Shown one piece after another: positions 36,768-44,526 of a stretch of 64,000 nt of DNA. Numbering within the stretch: position 1 is the stretch's first letter; each line of letters begins with the position of its first letter. Under the pieces are notes generated by a model that had not been told where the DNA came from, ran no database searches, and saw nothing but the letters and a program-made list of their open reading frames with translations. The stretch spans positions 372,001 to 436,000 of the forward strand of contig CP126743.1 of NCBI GenBank assembly GCA_036287865.1. The letters are read 5' to 3'. The stretch is from Fluviibacter phosphoraccumulans_A (GTDB lineage: Bacteria > Pseudomonadota > Gammaproteobacteria > Burkholderiales > Rhodocyclaceae). The position numbers and the translations under genes were made by a program.

Positions 36768-37043
36768 TTGGGAAGATCAAAGCATTCCAAAAAAGAGATC
36801 GAGAATGCACTGCGCTATGCGGAAGCGCAGGGTTTGCGCATCGAGATTTCTGCGGGGAGTGGGCACTGCTGGGGTCAGTTGTATTGCCCGTTTAATGAGG
36901 AGGAATGCAGATGCGGAACTTTTTGCCGGGTCAGTGTGTGGAGTACCCCGAAAAATCCTGGGAATCACGCGCGAAAGATTCGGCAGGTGGTTGATAACTG
37001 CAAACCGTTGCAACAGGAATGTGAAAGCAAGGGAGATGGCTGA
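36768..37043 (+). CDS. Small protein, possible HicA-like toxin
   Basis: 91 residues starting at TTG 36768, supported by AGGAG six bases upstream. KKEIENALRYAEAQGLRIEI, then SGHCWGQLYCP, a CRCGTFC cysteine cluster and WSTPKNPGNHARKIRQVVDNC follow. The order helix, strand, GSGH, strands, final helix resembles the dsRNA-binding-like fold of HicA mRNA interferases, with the His of GSGHCW at the HicA catalytic position, but the four-Cys insert is unusual. It is followed two bases later by a protein with a HicB-like N-terminus and an HTH. Function is inferred from layout only. Confidence 0.5.
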   Translation: MGRSKHSKKEIENALRYAEAQGLRIEISAGSGHCWGQLYCPFNEEECRCGTFCRVSVWSTPKNPGNHARKIRQVVDNCKPLQQECESKGDG

Positions 37044-37045
37044 AC

Positions 37046-37567
37046 ATGGAATACCAGTTCACATTACATTACCGATTGGCTGGAGACGATCAGGATTTTG
37101 ATGCGATCCTTGAGAGGCTCGGTGAAGCTGGCTGCGATGATGCGTTGGTGGGTACAGGGCTGCCAGGTCGCTTGGGACTAGACTTCACGCAAGAGGCGTC
37201 ATCCGTTGAAGAAGCTATGAAGTCAGCATTGGCTGATGTGGAGCAGGCTATTCCATTGGCCGATCTGGTTGAGGCCGTGCCAGACTACGTTGGGTTGTCA
37301 GATGCCGCTGAGGCCGTGGGCGTTTCGCGCCAGAATCAGCACAAGCTGATGATTAAGCACAAAAGCTTTCCGCCACCGATTCATGCGGGCTCTTTTTCTT
37401 TATGGCATTTGGCGGATCTAATGGCCTGGTTGCAGCTAACGCAGGATTACCAGCTGGAAGGGTCCAAGCTTGAGGTTGCCAGAGTTGTAAAACAGATTAA
37501 TCTGATCAAGCAATCTCGAGATGTGCAGCCATTGATGGGGCAGAGCTTTGCGCAGCATGTTTATTAA
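37046..37567 (+). CDS. Helix-turn-helix protein with possible HicB-like N-terminus (candidate antitoxin/regulator)
   Basis: 173 residues. The N-terminal half (EYQFTLHYRLAG to ASSVEEAMKSALADVEQAI) looks like a partial RNase H-like HicB fold. From about residue 88, DYVGLSDAAEAVGVSRQNQHKLM followed by PPPIHAGSFSLWHLADLMAWL is an AlpA/MerR-type DNA-binding segment. This matches an antitoxin that neutralises the upstream small protein and represses the pair, possibly through the palindromes at 36517-36569. A GGAGA ribosome binding site precedes the ATG. Not a recognised named family; a plain transcription factor is possible. Confidence 0.55.
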   Translation: MEYQFTLHYRLAGDDQDFDAILERLGEAGCDDALVGTGLPGRLGLDFTQEASSVEEAMKSALADVEQAIPLADLVEAVPDYVGLSDAAEAVGVSRQNQHKLMIKHKSFPPPIHAGSFSLWHLADLMAWLQLTQDYQLEGSKLEVARVVKQINLIKQSRDVQPLMGQSFAQHVY

Positions 37568-37836
37568 ATCTGGGGGTAATGTTTATGCCTAAGCTCGTAG
37601 GAACACTTGATCTGCCTCGTTGCCCATAATAGATGATGCCCAAAAGTGCATAGATTTTGCTACGGCGTTAGGAGAAATTCTCTTCGTGCTTCCTGCTAGG
37701 GTTGAGCGTGGGCTAAAGGGTGATCGCAATTGATTGGCGGCCTTTCGGCCGAAGCGGACGTTGACGGGATGTGAAGGTACAGACTACTAAGGCCTGCTTA
37801 GCATTCATATACGCGACATGGCCTAATAATTCAGCT
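37568..37836. other. Intergenic stretch with one member of an inverted repeat pair
   Basis: No credible gene. Contains 27 bases (37745-37771, beginning TCGGCCGAAGCGGACGTT) that recur in inverted orientation, 23 of 27 identical, at 40267-40293. The two copies bracket the minus-strand module at 37.8-40.05 kb. Confidence 0.5.
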
Positions 37837-38598
37837 CTAAGCGGAACTCAGTATGCCGAATTGAGTTAAAAGCACGTAGAGCGTAACCACGAACAGTGCA
37901 ACAAAGATCCATTTGAACGGGATCAGCATCAATGCAACTGCAGACCTGCTAAGTGGTGGGCGTTGAGATGACCAATCCGACGGTACAATTTTCCCATCTA
38001 CAAGTTGCGGCAACCAGTAAGATTCCATGTGATCATCAGTAAAAAAATCGCTGTGACCACAGTTAAAGTAACGATCATGAATCGCTGCAGTTTGAAAACC
38101 TAATGTCCCAGTCGCTCCAAATCCCCACGAAAAAGATTTGGCAGCAATTGGGTAAAAATCACGAGTGCCAACATCGTTAACAATATCGCCTTTGACGTAT
38201 GGCTTAGCCCTATCCCATCGGAAGCTATCTCTAACCACCGAACCGCAAAGCAATAGCCTATTTAGTCTTACATCACTTGCATAGTCAAGAATCGCAGCGA
38301 TGATATAGCTACCAAAACTGTGCGCAACTACTGAAATTAGTGCAGTAGGATGTTCTGCGCATAAGTAACGAAGCTGTTGGAGAACTTTGTCGACCGGTTT
38401 TCTTCTAGTCCATATCGGAATCAAAAAGCGAATCAAATTGAAGTACCCATAGCCGACAGATATGGATCGTACATTCTTATGACTTGCTAGCTTCGCAGCA
38501 AGTTTGCTTTGCCAAGCTCCATTCGTTCTAATTCCATGAATTAGGACGATAAAATGCTCTGGAAATGTTTGATTCACTAAAGAACCCGCGATTAACAA
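37837..38598 (-). CDS. Alpha/beta hydrolase with C-terminal membrane helix (probably frameshifted near its start)
   Basis: 253 codons from TTG 38598. HFIVLIHGIRTNGAW is the oxyanion-hole strand of an alpha/beta hydrolase. VAHSFGSYIIAAIL holds the nucleophile Ser, and a late FNCGHSDFF offers the His. The last 25 residues form one membrane helix, so it is likely anchored. No ATG exists in this frame. Another frame, starting at ATG 38737 (MHNTAQTLDEVLERLALCES), is open for 39 codons and stops at 38618, which suggests that a frameshift near the A-run at about 38640 split a longer gene. Substrate unknown. It is the downstream member of a two-gene minus-strand module. Confidence 0.65.
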   Translation of the reverse strand: MLIAGSLVNQTFPEHFIVLIHGIRTNGAWQSKLAAKLASHKNVRSISVGYGYFNLIRFLIPIWTRRKPVDKVLQQLRYLCAEHPTALISVVAHSFGSYIIAAILDYASDVRLNRLLLCGSVVRDSFRWDRAKPYVKGDIVNDVGTRDFYPIAAKSFSWGFGATGTLGFQTAAIHDRYFNCGHSDFFTDDHMESYWLPQLVDGKIVPSDWSSQRPPLSRSAVALMLIPFKWIFVALFVVTLYVLLTQFGILSSA

Positions 38599-38617
38599 AT
38601 GGCGCTCTTCAGATTCT

Positions 38618-38737
38618 CTACGAACTGGATCCTTGATATTTTTGAGGTAGCCTTGGCAAATAGAAATCTTCAGGGTCAGACTCGCACAATGCTAATCGCT
38701 CTAGCACTTCATCTAGGGTTTGTGCAGTGTTATGCAT
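38618..38737 (-). pseudogene. Likely displaced N-terminus of the alpha/beta hydrolase
   Basis: 39-codon reading frame from ATG 38737, coding for a charged amphipathic segment including EVLERLALCESDPEDFY, with a stop at 38618-38620. The hydrolase frame is open upstream to a stop near 38692 but has no ATG. Joining the two by a one- or two-base shift within CAAAAATATC would give a normal start. Confidence 0.45.
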
Positions 38738-38895
38738 CTTTGATTTGCCCTATTATTTTGTAGAGCAACCTGATGTTTTCAAATCTAATTTCTACTTCCT
38801 GATCCAGTCTAAAGTCATAGATAGATGGCGGGACATTCAAAAGTGTGTCGAAGTCGCCTATTCCACACCCCCGCACTGGATTCAATGCGTAATAC

Positions 38896-39085
38896 TTATT
38901 TTAAAATCCTTGCATCTACTAACTCAGATAAGATCGAATTAAGAGCGCTGATGGATGAAGGTTTGAGAAGATCAAAAAGCCTTTCGATCGAGAGAACGAA
39001 ATCTCCCTTCCCTCCATTTTCATGCAGAAACTGAGTTAGCTTTTCTAGAGCTACTTTGTTCTCAGGAAAGAGGCTTGTTAAATTG
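38896..39085 (-). pseudogene. Out-of-frame C-terminal continuation of the upstream unknown gene
   Basis: This frame (open from 39150 to 38896) is coding-like only after about 39085, with LTSLFPENKVALEKLTQFL and then LSIERLFDLLKPSSISALNSI, a helical, winged-helix-like stretch ending in VDARILK. The upstream gene at 39062-40048 stops inside it in another frame. A +1 shift of the reading frame joins the two into one protein of about 385 residues. Confidence 0.5.
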
Positions 39086-40048
39086 TCTAATTTGATCGAA
39101 GACATGCTCGTATTCGGCCATCCCGCAATTTGCTGGAAGTGCAAACTCATGATGCGTCCCGTTTAATAATACATGGGTATCGGTTTGCAGATGTTTGGAT
39201 TTTTTGAACCATATATTTTGACCAGAGCAGTAGGCACTTGTGTCCGAAGTCAATACAGAGTCTAAGCTATCACTTATGGCTTTTTGATTATTCAAGTCAG
39301 ATTCTACGCTTCCAGTCGCCGCTTTGAGCACATTTCCAAAGTCATCTCTTATAGTTGCGTCGCTGTAACGAATCAAAGTTGCCAGCTGCCTTCTCTCTGC
39401 CCAAATCCTTTTTCTGGCAGTGGATAGGGGTATATCGCTAAATTTATCTACTGGAACGAGATCCTTTATGTGGTAGATAAAACGCGCTAGTTCGTACTCA
39501 TAATTTGAGCTTGTTAATTGTGATGCGAGCCTTATTTCCAACAATCCGTTTCTATGAAGCTTTGCAAGATTTACGACCCGATGTTTTTGGTATTCGTAGA
39601 TCTTGTGTAACCACCCGTCAGTTACTTCATTTCGAACAAACTTTTCACTTCTTCTTGTGTAGACCTCTTTCACTATCAAGGACAAGTCGACATCGGCTGT
39701 GTTCCACCTTACATCAACAAGACATGGAGCATCAGATGATTCAAGTATTAGTGGGGTGGTAGTTAGTTGTTCGAGTTTTAAATCTTTGAGCTTCTGAGTT
39801 ACACGAGCTCTATCCATTATCCAACTGGCGATTTCGTCACTGCACTGGTATAGGAAAACGTGTTGCTTTCCATTCTCCTCTGCAATCCGCAAAAGCTCAA
39901 TAAGATCAACGTTAGTAATCTGGAACGATTCAATCGCAGGCACAACCCTTTTTTCATACATCTCAACCCAACTGCCAGCGGAGAATCTGGTGTTTCTGCT
40001 TTTAAGAAAATCTCTTACAACCGCAAGACTGCTGGTTTGTTCAAGCAA
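39062..40048 (-). CDS. Protein of unknown function, upstream member of a two-gene minus-strand module
   Basis: 328 residues with no family that I recognise. The N-terminal part (SLAVVRDFLKSRNTRF, GSWVEMYEKRVVPAI, then KQHVFLYQCSDEIASWIMDRAR) looks globular alpha/beta. The middle is helical and basic (STARKRIWAERRQLATLIRY). The natural C-terminus seems to lie in another frame (38896-39085), so the present stop at 39062 probably follows a frameshift. Only the alpha/beta hydrolase gene accompanies it. Placement beside toxin-antitoxin genes, and inverted repeats on both sides, suggest an accessory, possibly defence-related module, but no domain proves it. Confidence 0.5.
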   Translation of the reverse strand: MLEQTSSLAVVRDFLKSRNTRFSAGSWVEMYEKRVVPAIESFQITNVDLIELLRIAEENGKQHVFLYQCSDEIASWIMDRARVTQKLKDLKLEQLTTTPLILESSDAPCLVDVRWNTADVDLSLIVKEVYTRRSEKFVRNEVTDGWLHKIYEYQKHRVVNLAKLHRNGLLEIRLASQLTSSNYEYELARFIYHIKDLVPVDKFSDIPLSTARKRIWAERRQLATLIRYSDATIRDDFGNVLKAATGSVESDLNNQKAISDSLDSVLTSDTSAYCSGQNIWFKKSKHLQTDTHVLLNGTHHEFALPANCGMAEYEHVFDQIRQFNKPLS

Positions 40049-40685
40049 ATCGCATATTCTCTTTGTAACAGAGAGCTAGGTGGGGTGAAGAGAAATTGGT
40101 GCCATGTAGTAATACCATTTGATTGCGCTGACCCAATCTACTATATAGTGCCAGCGATCAAATATTTCACTGTATTTAGTAGGTTTGGCTCGATTACGAA
40201 ATCTGCCGTTCGATAAATCACCGAATCGAACAGCCGCTAAGTGGTTCTTATGTGCATGTATATTGGCATCAGGTTAACGTCCGCTTTGGCCGATAAGCGG
40301 TCATCGTTTTAAAGTCCGCTCCTAGTCGGAAGCCGTCTTTGATGGCCTGTTTCAAGAAGCTGTGGATGGCTCTTTCTGCTTTCATGCGCCGGGATTCGCT
40401 AGGGCCACGGGCTACGTCTTGAATAGATTCGTGAATAGATAAATGAATAGACAGCTTGGCATCATTACGAATGATTTTGTTTGTTCTGATAGGAAGGTTA
40501 TTCTTAGTTAATCTATTGCTATCAATGGGTTGAGGCTTGTTTGCAGAGGTTTGTATTGCTGCGCACTGTTTGGCTCAATGCGCATTCCCATCAAAAGTGA
40601 ATAGGTAAATGAATAGCAATTTGTAGACCAATTGGTGCCGGTCGTGGTGGTGGGGGCTTGAAATTTCCTCGGGTCGCCCCTAGTA
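40049..40685. other. Coding debris before groES
   Basis: No intact gene. On the minus strand a frame is open from about 40575 to a stop at 40269-40271 and reads like protein (SIHESIQDVARGPSE, RRMKAERAIHSFLKQAI), but has no ATG near its start. A second frame from an ATG near 40592 (MRIEPNSAQQYKPLQ) stops at 40508, so the two are probably halves of one frameshifted gene of unknown function. The other copy of the inverted repeat lies at 40267-40293. Confidence 0.5.
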
Positions 40686-40712
40686 TTAGCACTTGATGGC
40701 ATCGAGTGCTAA
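40686..40712 (+). promoter_or_regulatory. CIRCE operator (HrcA binding site)
   Basis: TTAGCACTT, 9 bases, GAGTGCTAA: the CIRCE inverted repeat with one mismatch from the consensus TTAGCACTC-N9-GAGTGCTAA. It lies 66 bases before groES, as expected for HrcA-repressed heat-shock control of groESL. Confidence 0.93.
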
Positions 40713-40777
40713 TAGACCTCGTTTTGCTGTCCGCATTTAAGACTTAAAGCTAAATTGTCCTCACTGGAGTTAAGACT

Positions 40778-41068
40778 ATGAAAATTCGTCCTTTGCACAA
40801 CCGCGTGATCGTCAAACGTCTGGAAGAAGAACGTAAAACCGCCTCGGGTATCGTGATTCCTGATGCCGCTACCGAGAAGCCAGATCAAGGCGAAGTAATC
40901 GCCGTTGGCGGTGGCAAGATTCTCGAAGACGGCAAGGTTCGTCCGATGAGCGTTAAGGTGGGTGAGCGCGTGCTGTTCGGTAAGTACGGCGGCCAGCAAG
41001 TTAAGGTTGATGGCGAAGAACTGCTGGTTCTGCTTGAAGACGACATCATGGGTGTGATCGAGGCCTAA
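40778..41068 (+). CDS. groES: Co-chaperonin GroES
   Basis: 96-residue heptameric lid of the GroEL chamber. It begins MKIRPLHNRVIVKRLEEE and contains the mobile loop ERKTASGIVIPDAA, then VGERVLFGKYGG and LLVLLEDDIMGVIE. It is complete and of normal length. A GGAG ribosome binding site precedes the ATG. It is co-transcribed with groEL, which starts 46 bases downstream, and controlled by the CIRCE element at 40686. Confidence 0.98.
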   Translation: MKIRPLHNRVIVKRLEEERKTASGIVIPDAATEKPDQGEVIAVGGGKILEDGKVRPMSVKVGERVLFGKYGGQQVKVDGEELLVLLEDDIMGVIEA

Positions 41069-41114
41069 GCTGCTTCCCAATCCATTGATCTGAATAAAAT
41101 TTTAGGAGAAACAC

Positions 41115-42755
41115 ATGCCTGCAAAGCAAGTTATTTTTGGTGATGACGCTCGTGCGAAGATCGTTAACGGCGTTAACGTGCTGGCCAATGCCGTTAAGGT
41201 AACCTTGGGTCCTAAGGGCCGTAACGTGGTTCTGGATCGCTCGTTCGGTGCCCCAATTGTGACCAAGGATGGTGTGTCGGTTGCCAAAGAAATCGAACTG
41301 AAAGACAAGTGTGAAAACATGGGCGCCCAGCTGGTTAAGGAAGTAGCTTCCAAGACTAATGACAATGCCGGTGACGGCACGACGACGGCGACTGTGCTGG
41401 CCCAAGCTGTTGTGCGCGAAGGCTTCAAGTACGTTGCTGCTGGTTACAACCCGGCTGACCTGAAGCGCGGTATCGACAAGGCCGTGGCTGCCGTTGTTGA
41501 AGAGATCAAGAAGCTCTCGAAGCCAACGACCACCAATAAAGAAATCGCCCAGGTGGGGTCGATTTCGGCCAACTCGGATGCCGACGTTGGCGCCATCATC
41601 GCTGAAGCGATGGACAAGGTGGGTAAAGAGGGCGTGATTACCGTTGAAGACGGTAAGTCGCTGGCCAATGAGCTGGACGTGGTTGAAGGTATGCAGTTTG
41701 ACCGCGGCTACCTGTCGCCATACTTCATCAACAACCCGGAAAAGCAAATCGCTGCGTTGGATAACCCGTTTGTGCTGCTGTTCGATAAGAAGATTTCGAA
41801 CATCCGTGATCTGCTGCCGGTACTGGAGCAAGTGGCCAAGGCTAGTCGTCCGCTGCTGATTATTGCTGAAGACGTCGATGGTGAAGCGCTGGCTACCTTG
41901 GTGGTGAATAACCTGCGCGGCATTCTGAAGACGGTTGCTGTTAAGGCGCCTGGCTTTGGTGATCGTCGTAAGGCTATGCTGGAAGATGTCGCCATTCTGA
42001 CTGGCGGTACCGTGATCGCTGAAGAAGTGGGCCTGAGCCTCGAGAAGGCGACCTTGGAAGATCTGGGCCAAGCCAAGCGTATTGAAGTGGGTAAAGAAAA
42101 CGCCACGATCATCGACGGCGCTGGTTCGAAAGACAACATCCAGGCCCGCGTTGGTACGATCCGTAAGCAGATCGATGAAGCCACTTCGGACTACGACAAA
42201 GAGAAGCTGCAAGAGCGCGTGGCCAAACTGGCCGGTGGTGTTGCCGTGATCAAGGTTGGCGCCGCGACCGAAGTTGAAATGAAAGAGAAGAAGGCCCGCG
42301 TTGAAGATGCGCTGCACGCAACCCGTGCTGCCGTTGAAGAAGGCGTGGTACCTGGCGGTGGCGTGGCTTTGCTGCGTGCCCGTGCTGGCATCGAAGGTCT
42401 GAAGGGTGACAACCACGACCAGGACGCCGGTATCAAGATCGTTCTGCGTGCTGTGGAAGAGCCGCTGCGTCAGATCGTCATGAACGCTGGTGACGAACCA
42501 TCGGTTGTGATCAACAAGGTTTTGGAAGGCAAGGGTAACTTCGGTTACAACGCTGCTAACGGCACCTACGGTGATCTGGTTGAGCAAGGCGTGCTGGATC
42601 CAGCCAAGGTAACCCGTTCGGCACTGCAAAATGCCGCTTCGGTTGCTGCACTGATCCTGACTACCGATTGCCTGGTAGCCGAACTGCCGGAAGATAAACC
42701 GGCCGGTGGCATGGGTGATATGGGCGGTATGGGTGGCATGGGCGGCATGATGTAA
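41115..42755 (+). CDS. groEL: Chaperonin GroEL
   Basis: 546-residue ATP-dependent folding chaperonin. Nucleotide-site motifs VTLGPKGRNVVLD and NDNAGDGTTTATVL are intact, as are VVPGGGVALLR and the C-terminal GGMGGM repeat that lines the cavity floor. AGGAG lies 7 bases before the ATG. Length and composition are normal, with no lesion. A strong terminator follows at 42786. Long open frames on the opposite strand (up to 527 codons) are shadows of its biased codon use. Confidence 0.99.
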   Translation: MPAKQVIFGDDARAKIVNGVNVLANAVKVTLGPKGRNVVLDRSFGAPIVTKDGVSVAKEIELKDKCENMGAQLVKEVASKTNDNAGDGTTTATVLAQAVVREGFKYVAAGYNPADLKRGIDKAVAAVVEEIKKLSKPTTTNKEIAQVGSISANSDADVGAIIAEAMDKVGKEGVITVEDGKSLANELDVVEGMQFDRGYLSPYFINNPEKQIAALDNPFVLLFDKKISNIRDLLPVLEQVAKASRPLLIIAEDVDGEALATLVVNNLRGILKTVAVKAPGFGDRRKAMLEDVAILTGGTVIAEEVGLSLEKATLEDLGQAKRIEVGKENATIIDGAGSKDNIQARVGTIRKQIDEATSDYDKEKLQERVAKLAGGVAVIKVGAATEVEMKEKKARVEDALHATRAAVEEGVVPGGGVALLRARAGIEGLKGDNHDQDAGIKIVLRAVEEPLRQIVMNAGDEPSVVINKVLEGKGNFGYNAANGTYGDLVEQGVLDPAKVTRSALQNAASVAALILTTDCLVAELPEDKPAGGMGDMGGMGGMGGMM

Positions 42756-42785
42756 GCTCAGGCACTTTTCGCCTAGAAGTACTCA

Positions 42786-42812
42786 AGACCCTCGCTCCGG
42801 CGAGGGTCTTTT
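42786..42812 (+). terminator. Rho-independent terminator of groESL
   Basis: GACCCTCGC-tccg-GCGAGGGTC stem followed by TTTT, 30 bases after the groEL stop. Confidence 0.93.
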
Positions 42813-42860
42813 GCTTTGTGCGGTTAAAATACCGGTTTTGAATATTCCATTGGATTTGTC

Positions 42861-43760
42861 ATGAATCGTCCGGCATCAATCAGCACGCGCAAAGGCATTA
42901 TTCTGGCCGGTGGTTCGGGCACGCGTTTGTACCCGGCGACCCTGTCGGTATCGAAGCAGCTACTGCCGGTGTACGACAAACCCATGATCTATTACCCGCT
43001 TACCAGCCTGATGATGGCCGGTATACTGGATGTGCTGATTATTTCCACCCCGCAAGACACGCCGCGATTTGAACAGCTGCTAGGCGATGGTTCTCAGTGG
43101 GGCACGAACCTCTCCTATTGCGTGCAGCCATCCCCGGATGGCCTGGCTCAGGCGTTTATTCTCGGCGCTGATCATGTAGGTAATAACCCCAGTGCGTTGA
43201 TCCTGGGGGACAACCTCTATTATGGGCATGATTTCACCACGCTACTGAAAAGTGCTGATGCCCATGCCTCTGGCGCCTCTGTCTTTGCTTATCACGTTAA
43301 AGACCCCGAGCGTTACGGGGTGGTTGAGTTTGATGCTACGGGTAAGGCACTCTCAATTGAAGAGAAACCCACCAAGCCCAAGAGTCGTTATGCGGTGACG
43401 GGTTTGTACTTCTACGACAACCAGGTTGTCGACATCGCGAAGAACATTAAACCGTCACCACGCGGTGAGCTGGAAATCACCGATGTGAATAAAGTCTATC
43501 TGGAGCAAGGGCAACTGAACGTAGAGATCATGGGTCGTGGCTATGCCTGGCTGGATACCGGTACGCATGACTCGCTCATCGAAGCGGCGCAGTTTATCCA
43601 GACCATCGAACATCGCCAGGGCTTTAAAGTCGCCTGCCCGGAAGAGATTGCCTATCGTAATAATTGGGTATCGGCCGAAGCACTTAAGAAACTCGCGCAG
43701 CCGTATTTGAAGACGGGCTATGGCCAGTACCTGATGGATCTCTTAAAAGGCGATCTGTAA
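42861..43760 (+). CDS. rmlA: Glucose-1-phosphate thymidylyltransferase
   Basis: 299-residue enzyme making dTDP-glucose, the first step of dTDP-L-rhamnose synthesis. IILAGGSGTRLYPATLSVSKQLLPVYDKPMIYYP is the classical N-terminal signature. GDNLYYGHDF, EEKPTKPKS and GYAWLDTGTHDSL are also present. The stop overlaps rmlC by one base. rmlB and rmlD, needed for the remaining steps, are not in the window. Host-like composition, so it is not part of the AT-rich O-antigen operon. Confidence 0.96.
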   Translation: MNRPASISTRKGIILAGGSGTRLYPATLSVSKQLLPVYDKPMIYYPLTSLMMAGILDVLIISTPQDTPRFEQLLGDGSQWGTNLSYCVQPSPDGLAQAFILGADHVGNNPSALILGDNLYYGHDFTTLLKSADAHASGASVFAYHVKDPERYGVVEFDATGKALSIEEKPTKPKSRYAVTGLYFYDNQVVDIAKNIKPSPRGELEITDVNKVYLEQGQLNVEIMGRGYAWLDTGTHDSLIEAAQFIQTIEHRQGFKVACPEEIAYRNNWVSAEALKKLAQPYLKTGYGQYLMDLLKGDL

Positions 43761-44317
43761 TGAAAGTCACCGAGACCAAGATCCCGGGGCTGTTGGTTAT
43801 TGAGCCGAGAGTCTTTGGCGACGAGCGTGGCTTCTTCTTTGAAAGCTTTAACGAACAAGCTTTCAATGCTGCTACTGGCAACACCCTTGAGTTTGTGCAG
43901 GATAACCACTCCAAATCAGCCAAGGGCGTATTGCGTGGTCTGCACTACCAGCTGCCGCCCAAAGCGCAGGGCAAACTGGTCCGTGTGGTTCAGGGTGAAG
44001 TCTTTGATGTCGCCGTCGACATCCGTAAAGATTCCCTAACCTATGGTCAGTGGGTGGGCGAAATGCTGTCTGCGGACAACAAGAAACAGCTATGGATTCC
44101 ACCGGGCTTTGCCCATGGTTTCCTCACGCTCTCGGATACAGCGGAGTTCCTCTACAAAACTACCGACTACTGGTCGCTAGAACATGAGCGGGCGATCCTC
44201 TGGAATGATGCCACACTCAAGATCGACTGGCCGCTGAATGGCCTAACACCGCAATTGGCGGCTAAGGATGCAGCAGCGGTGGCGTTTAGCGCGGCTGAGA
44301 TTCCTGCTTCGTTTTAG
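43760..44317 (+). CDS. rmlC: dTDP-4-dehydrorhamnose 3,5-epimerase
   Basis: 185-residue cupin epimerase of dTDP-rhamnose synthesis. ERGFFFESFN near the N-terminus, QDNHSKSAKGVLRGLHYQLPP (catalytic His), and IPPGFAHGFLTLSDTAEFLYK are conserved RmlC signatures. It is translationally coupled to rmlA. The stop codon is TAG, which shows TAG still acts as a terminator in this genome unless a short extension is made. Confidence 0.95.
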   Translation: MKVTETKIPGLLVIEPRVFGDERGFFFESFNEQAFNAATGNTLEFVQDNHSKSAKGVLRGLHYQLPPKAQGKLVRVVQGEVFDVAVDIRKDSLTYGQWVGEMLSADNKKQLWIPPGFAHGFLTLSDTAEFLYKTTDYWSLEHERAILWNDATLKIDWPLNGLTPQLAAKDAAAVAFSAAEIPASF

Positions 44318-44340
44318 CCGCATACGCTCGCTGTGCCTGT

Positions 44341-44526
44341 TTAAGCATGCGTTAGCTCTGCCATCACTTGGTCTGACGAAATGTAGCGATTAGCTTCTCG
44401 GGCGCTATCGCGGGCCGAGAGGCTGCGTGCGATGAAAGCGGATTTAATAAGGTTTCTTTTGAGATCATAAGGTTCGCCCAAGTTACTTCTTTGGTACAAA
44501 CTCCAGCACCTTGTTGTATTCGGCAT
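44341..44526 (-). pseudogene. Remnant of a type II antitoxin
   Basis: The last 40 codons read DLKRNLIKSAFIARSLSARDSAREANRYISSDQVMAELTHA-like sequence (in parts: SAFIARSLSARDSAREA, YISSDQVMAEL), the C-terminal pattern of small RelB/ParD-type antitoxins. The upstream part overlaps the phosphatase gene and is not antitoxin-like, and no toxin gene follows. Best read as a truncated leftover. Confidence 0.35.

Noticed and set aside
39062..39150. Programmed ribosomal frameshift in the unknown minus-strand gene
   Set aside because: No slippery heptamer followed by a hairpin or pseudoknot is evident, and the neighbouring gene is also disrupted.
41046..42629. 527-codon open frame on the minus strand opposite groEL
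   Set aside because: Antisense shadow of groEL codon bias; the translated protein is low in structure and has no ribosome binding site.
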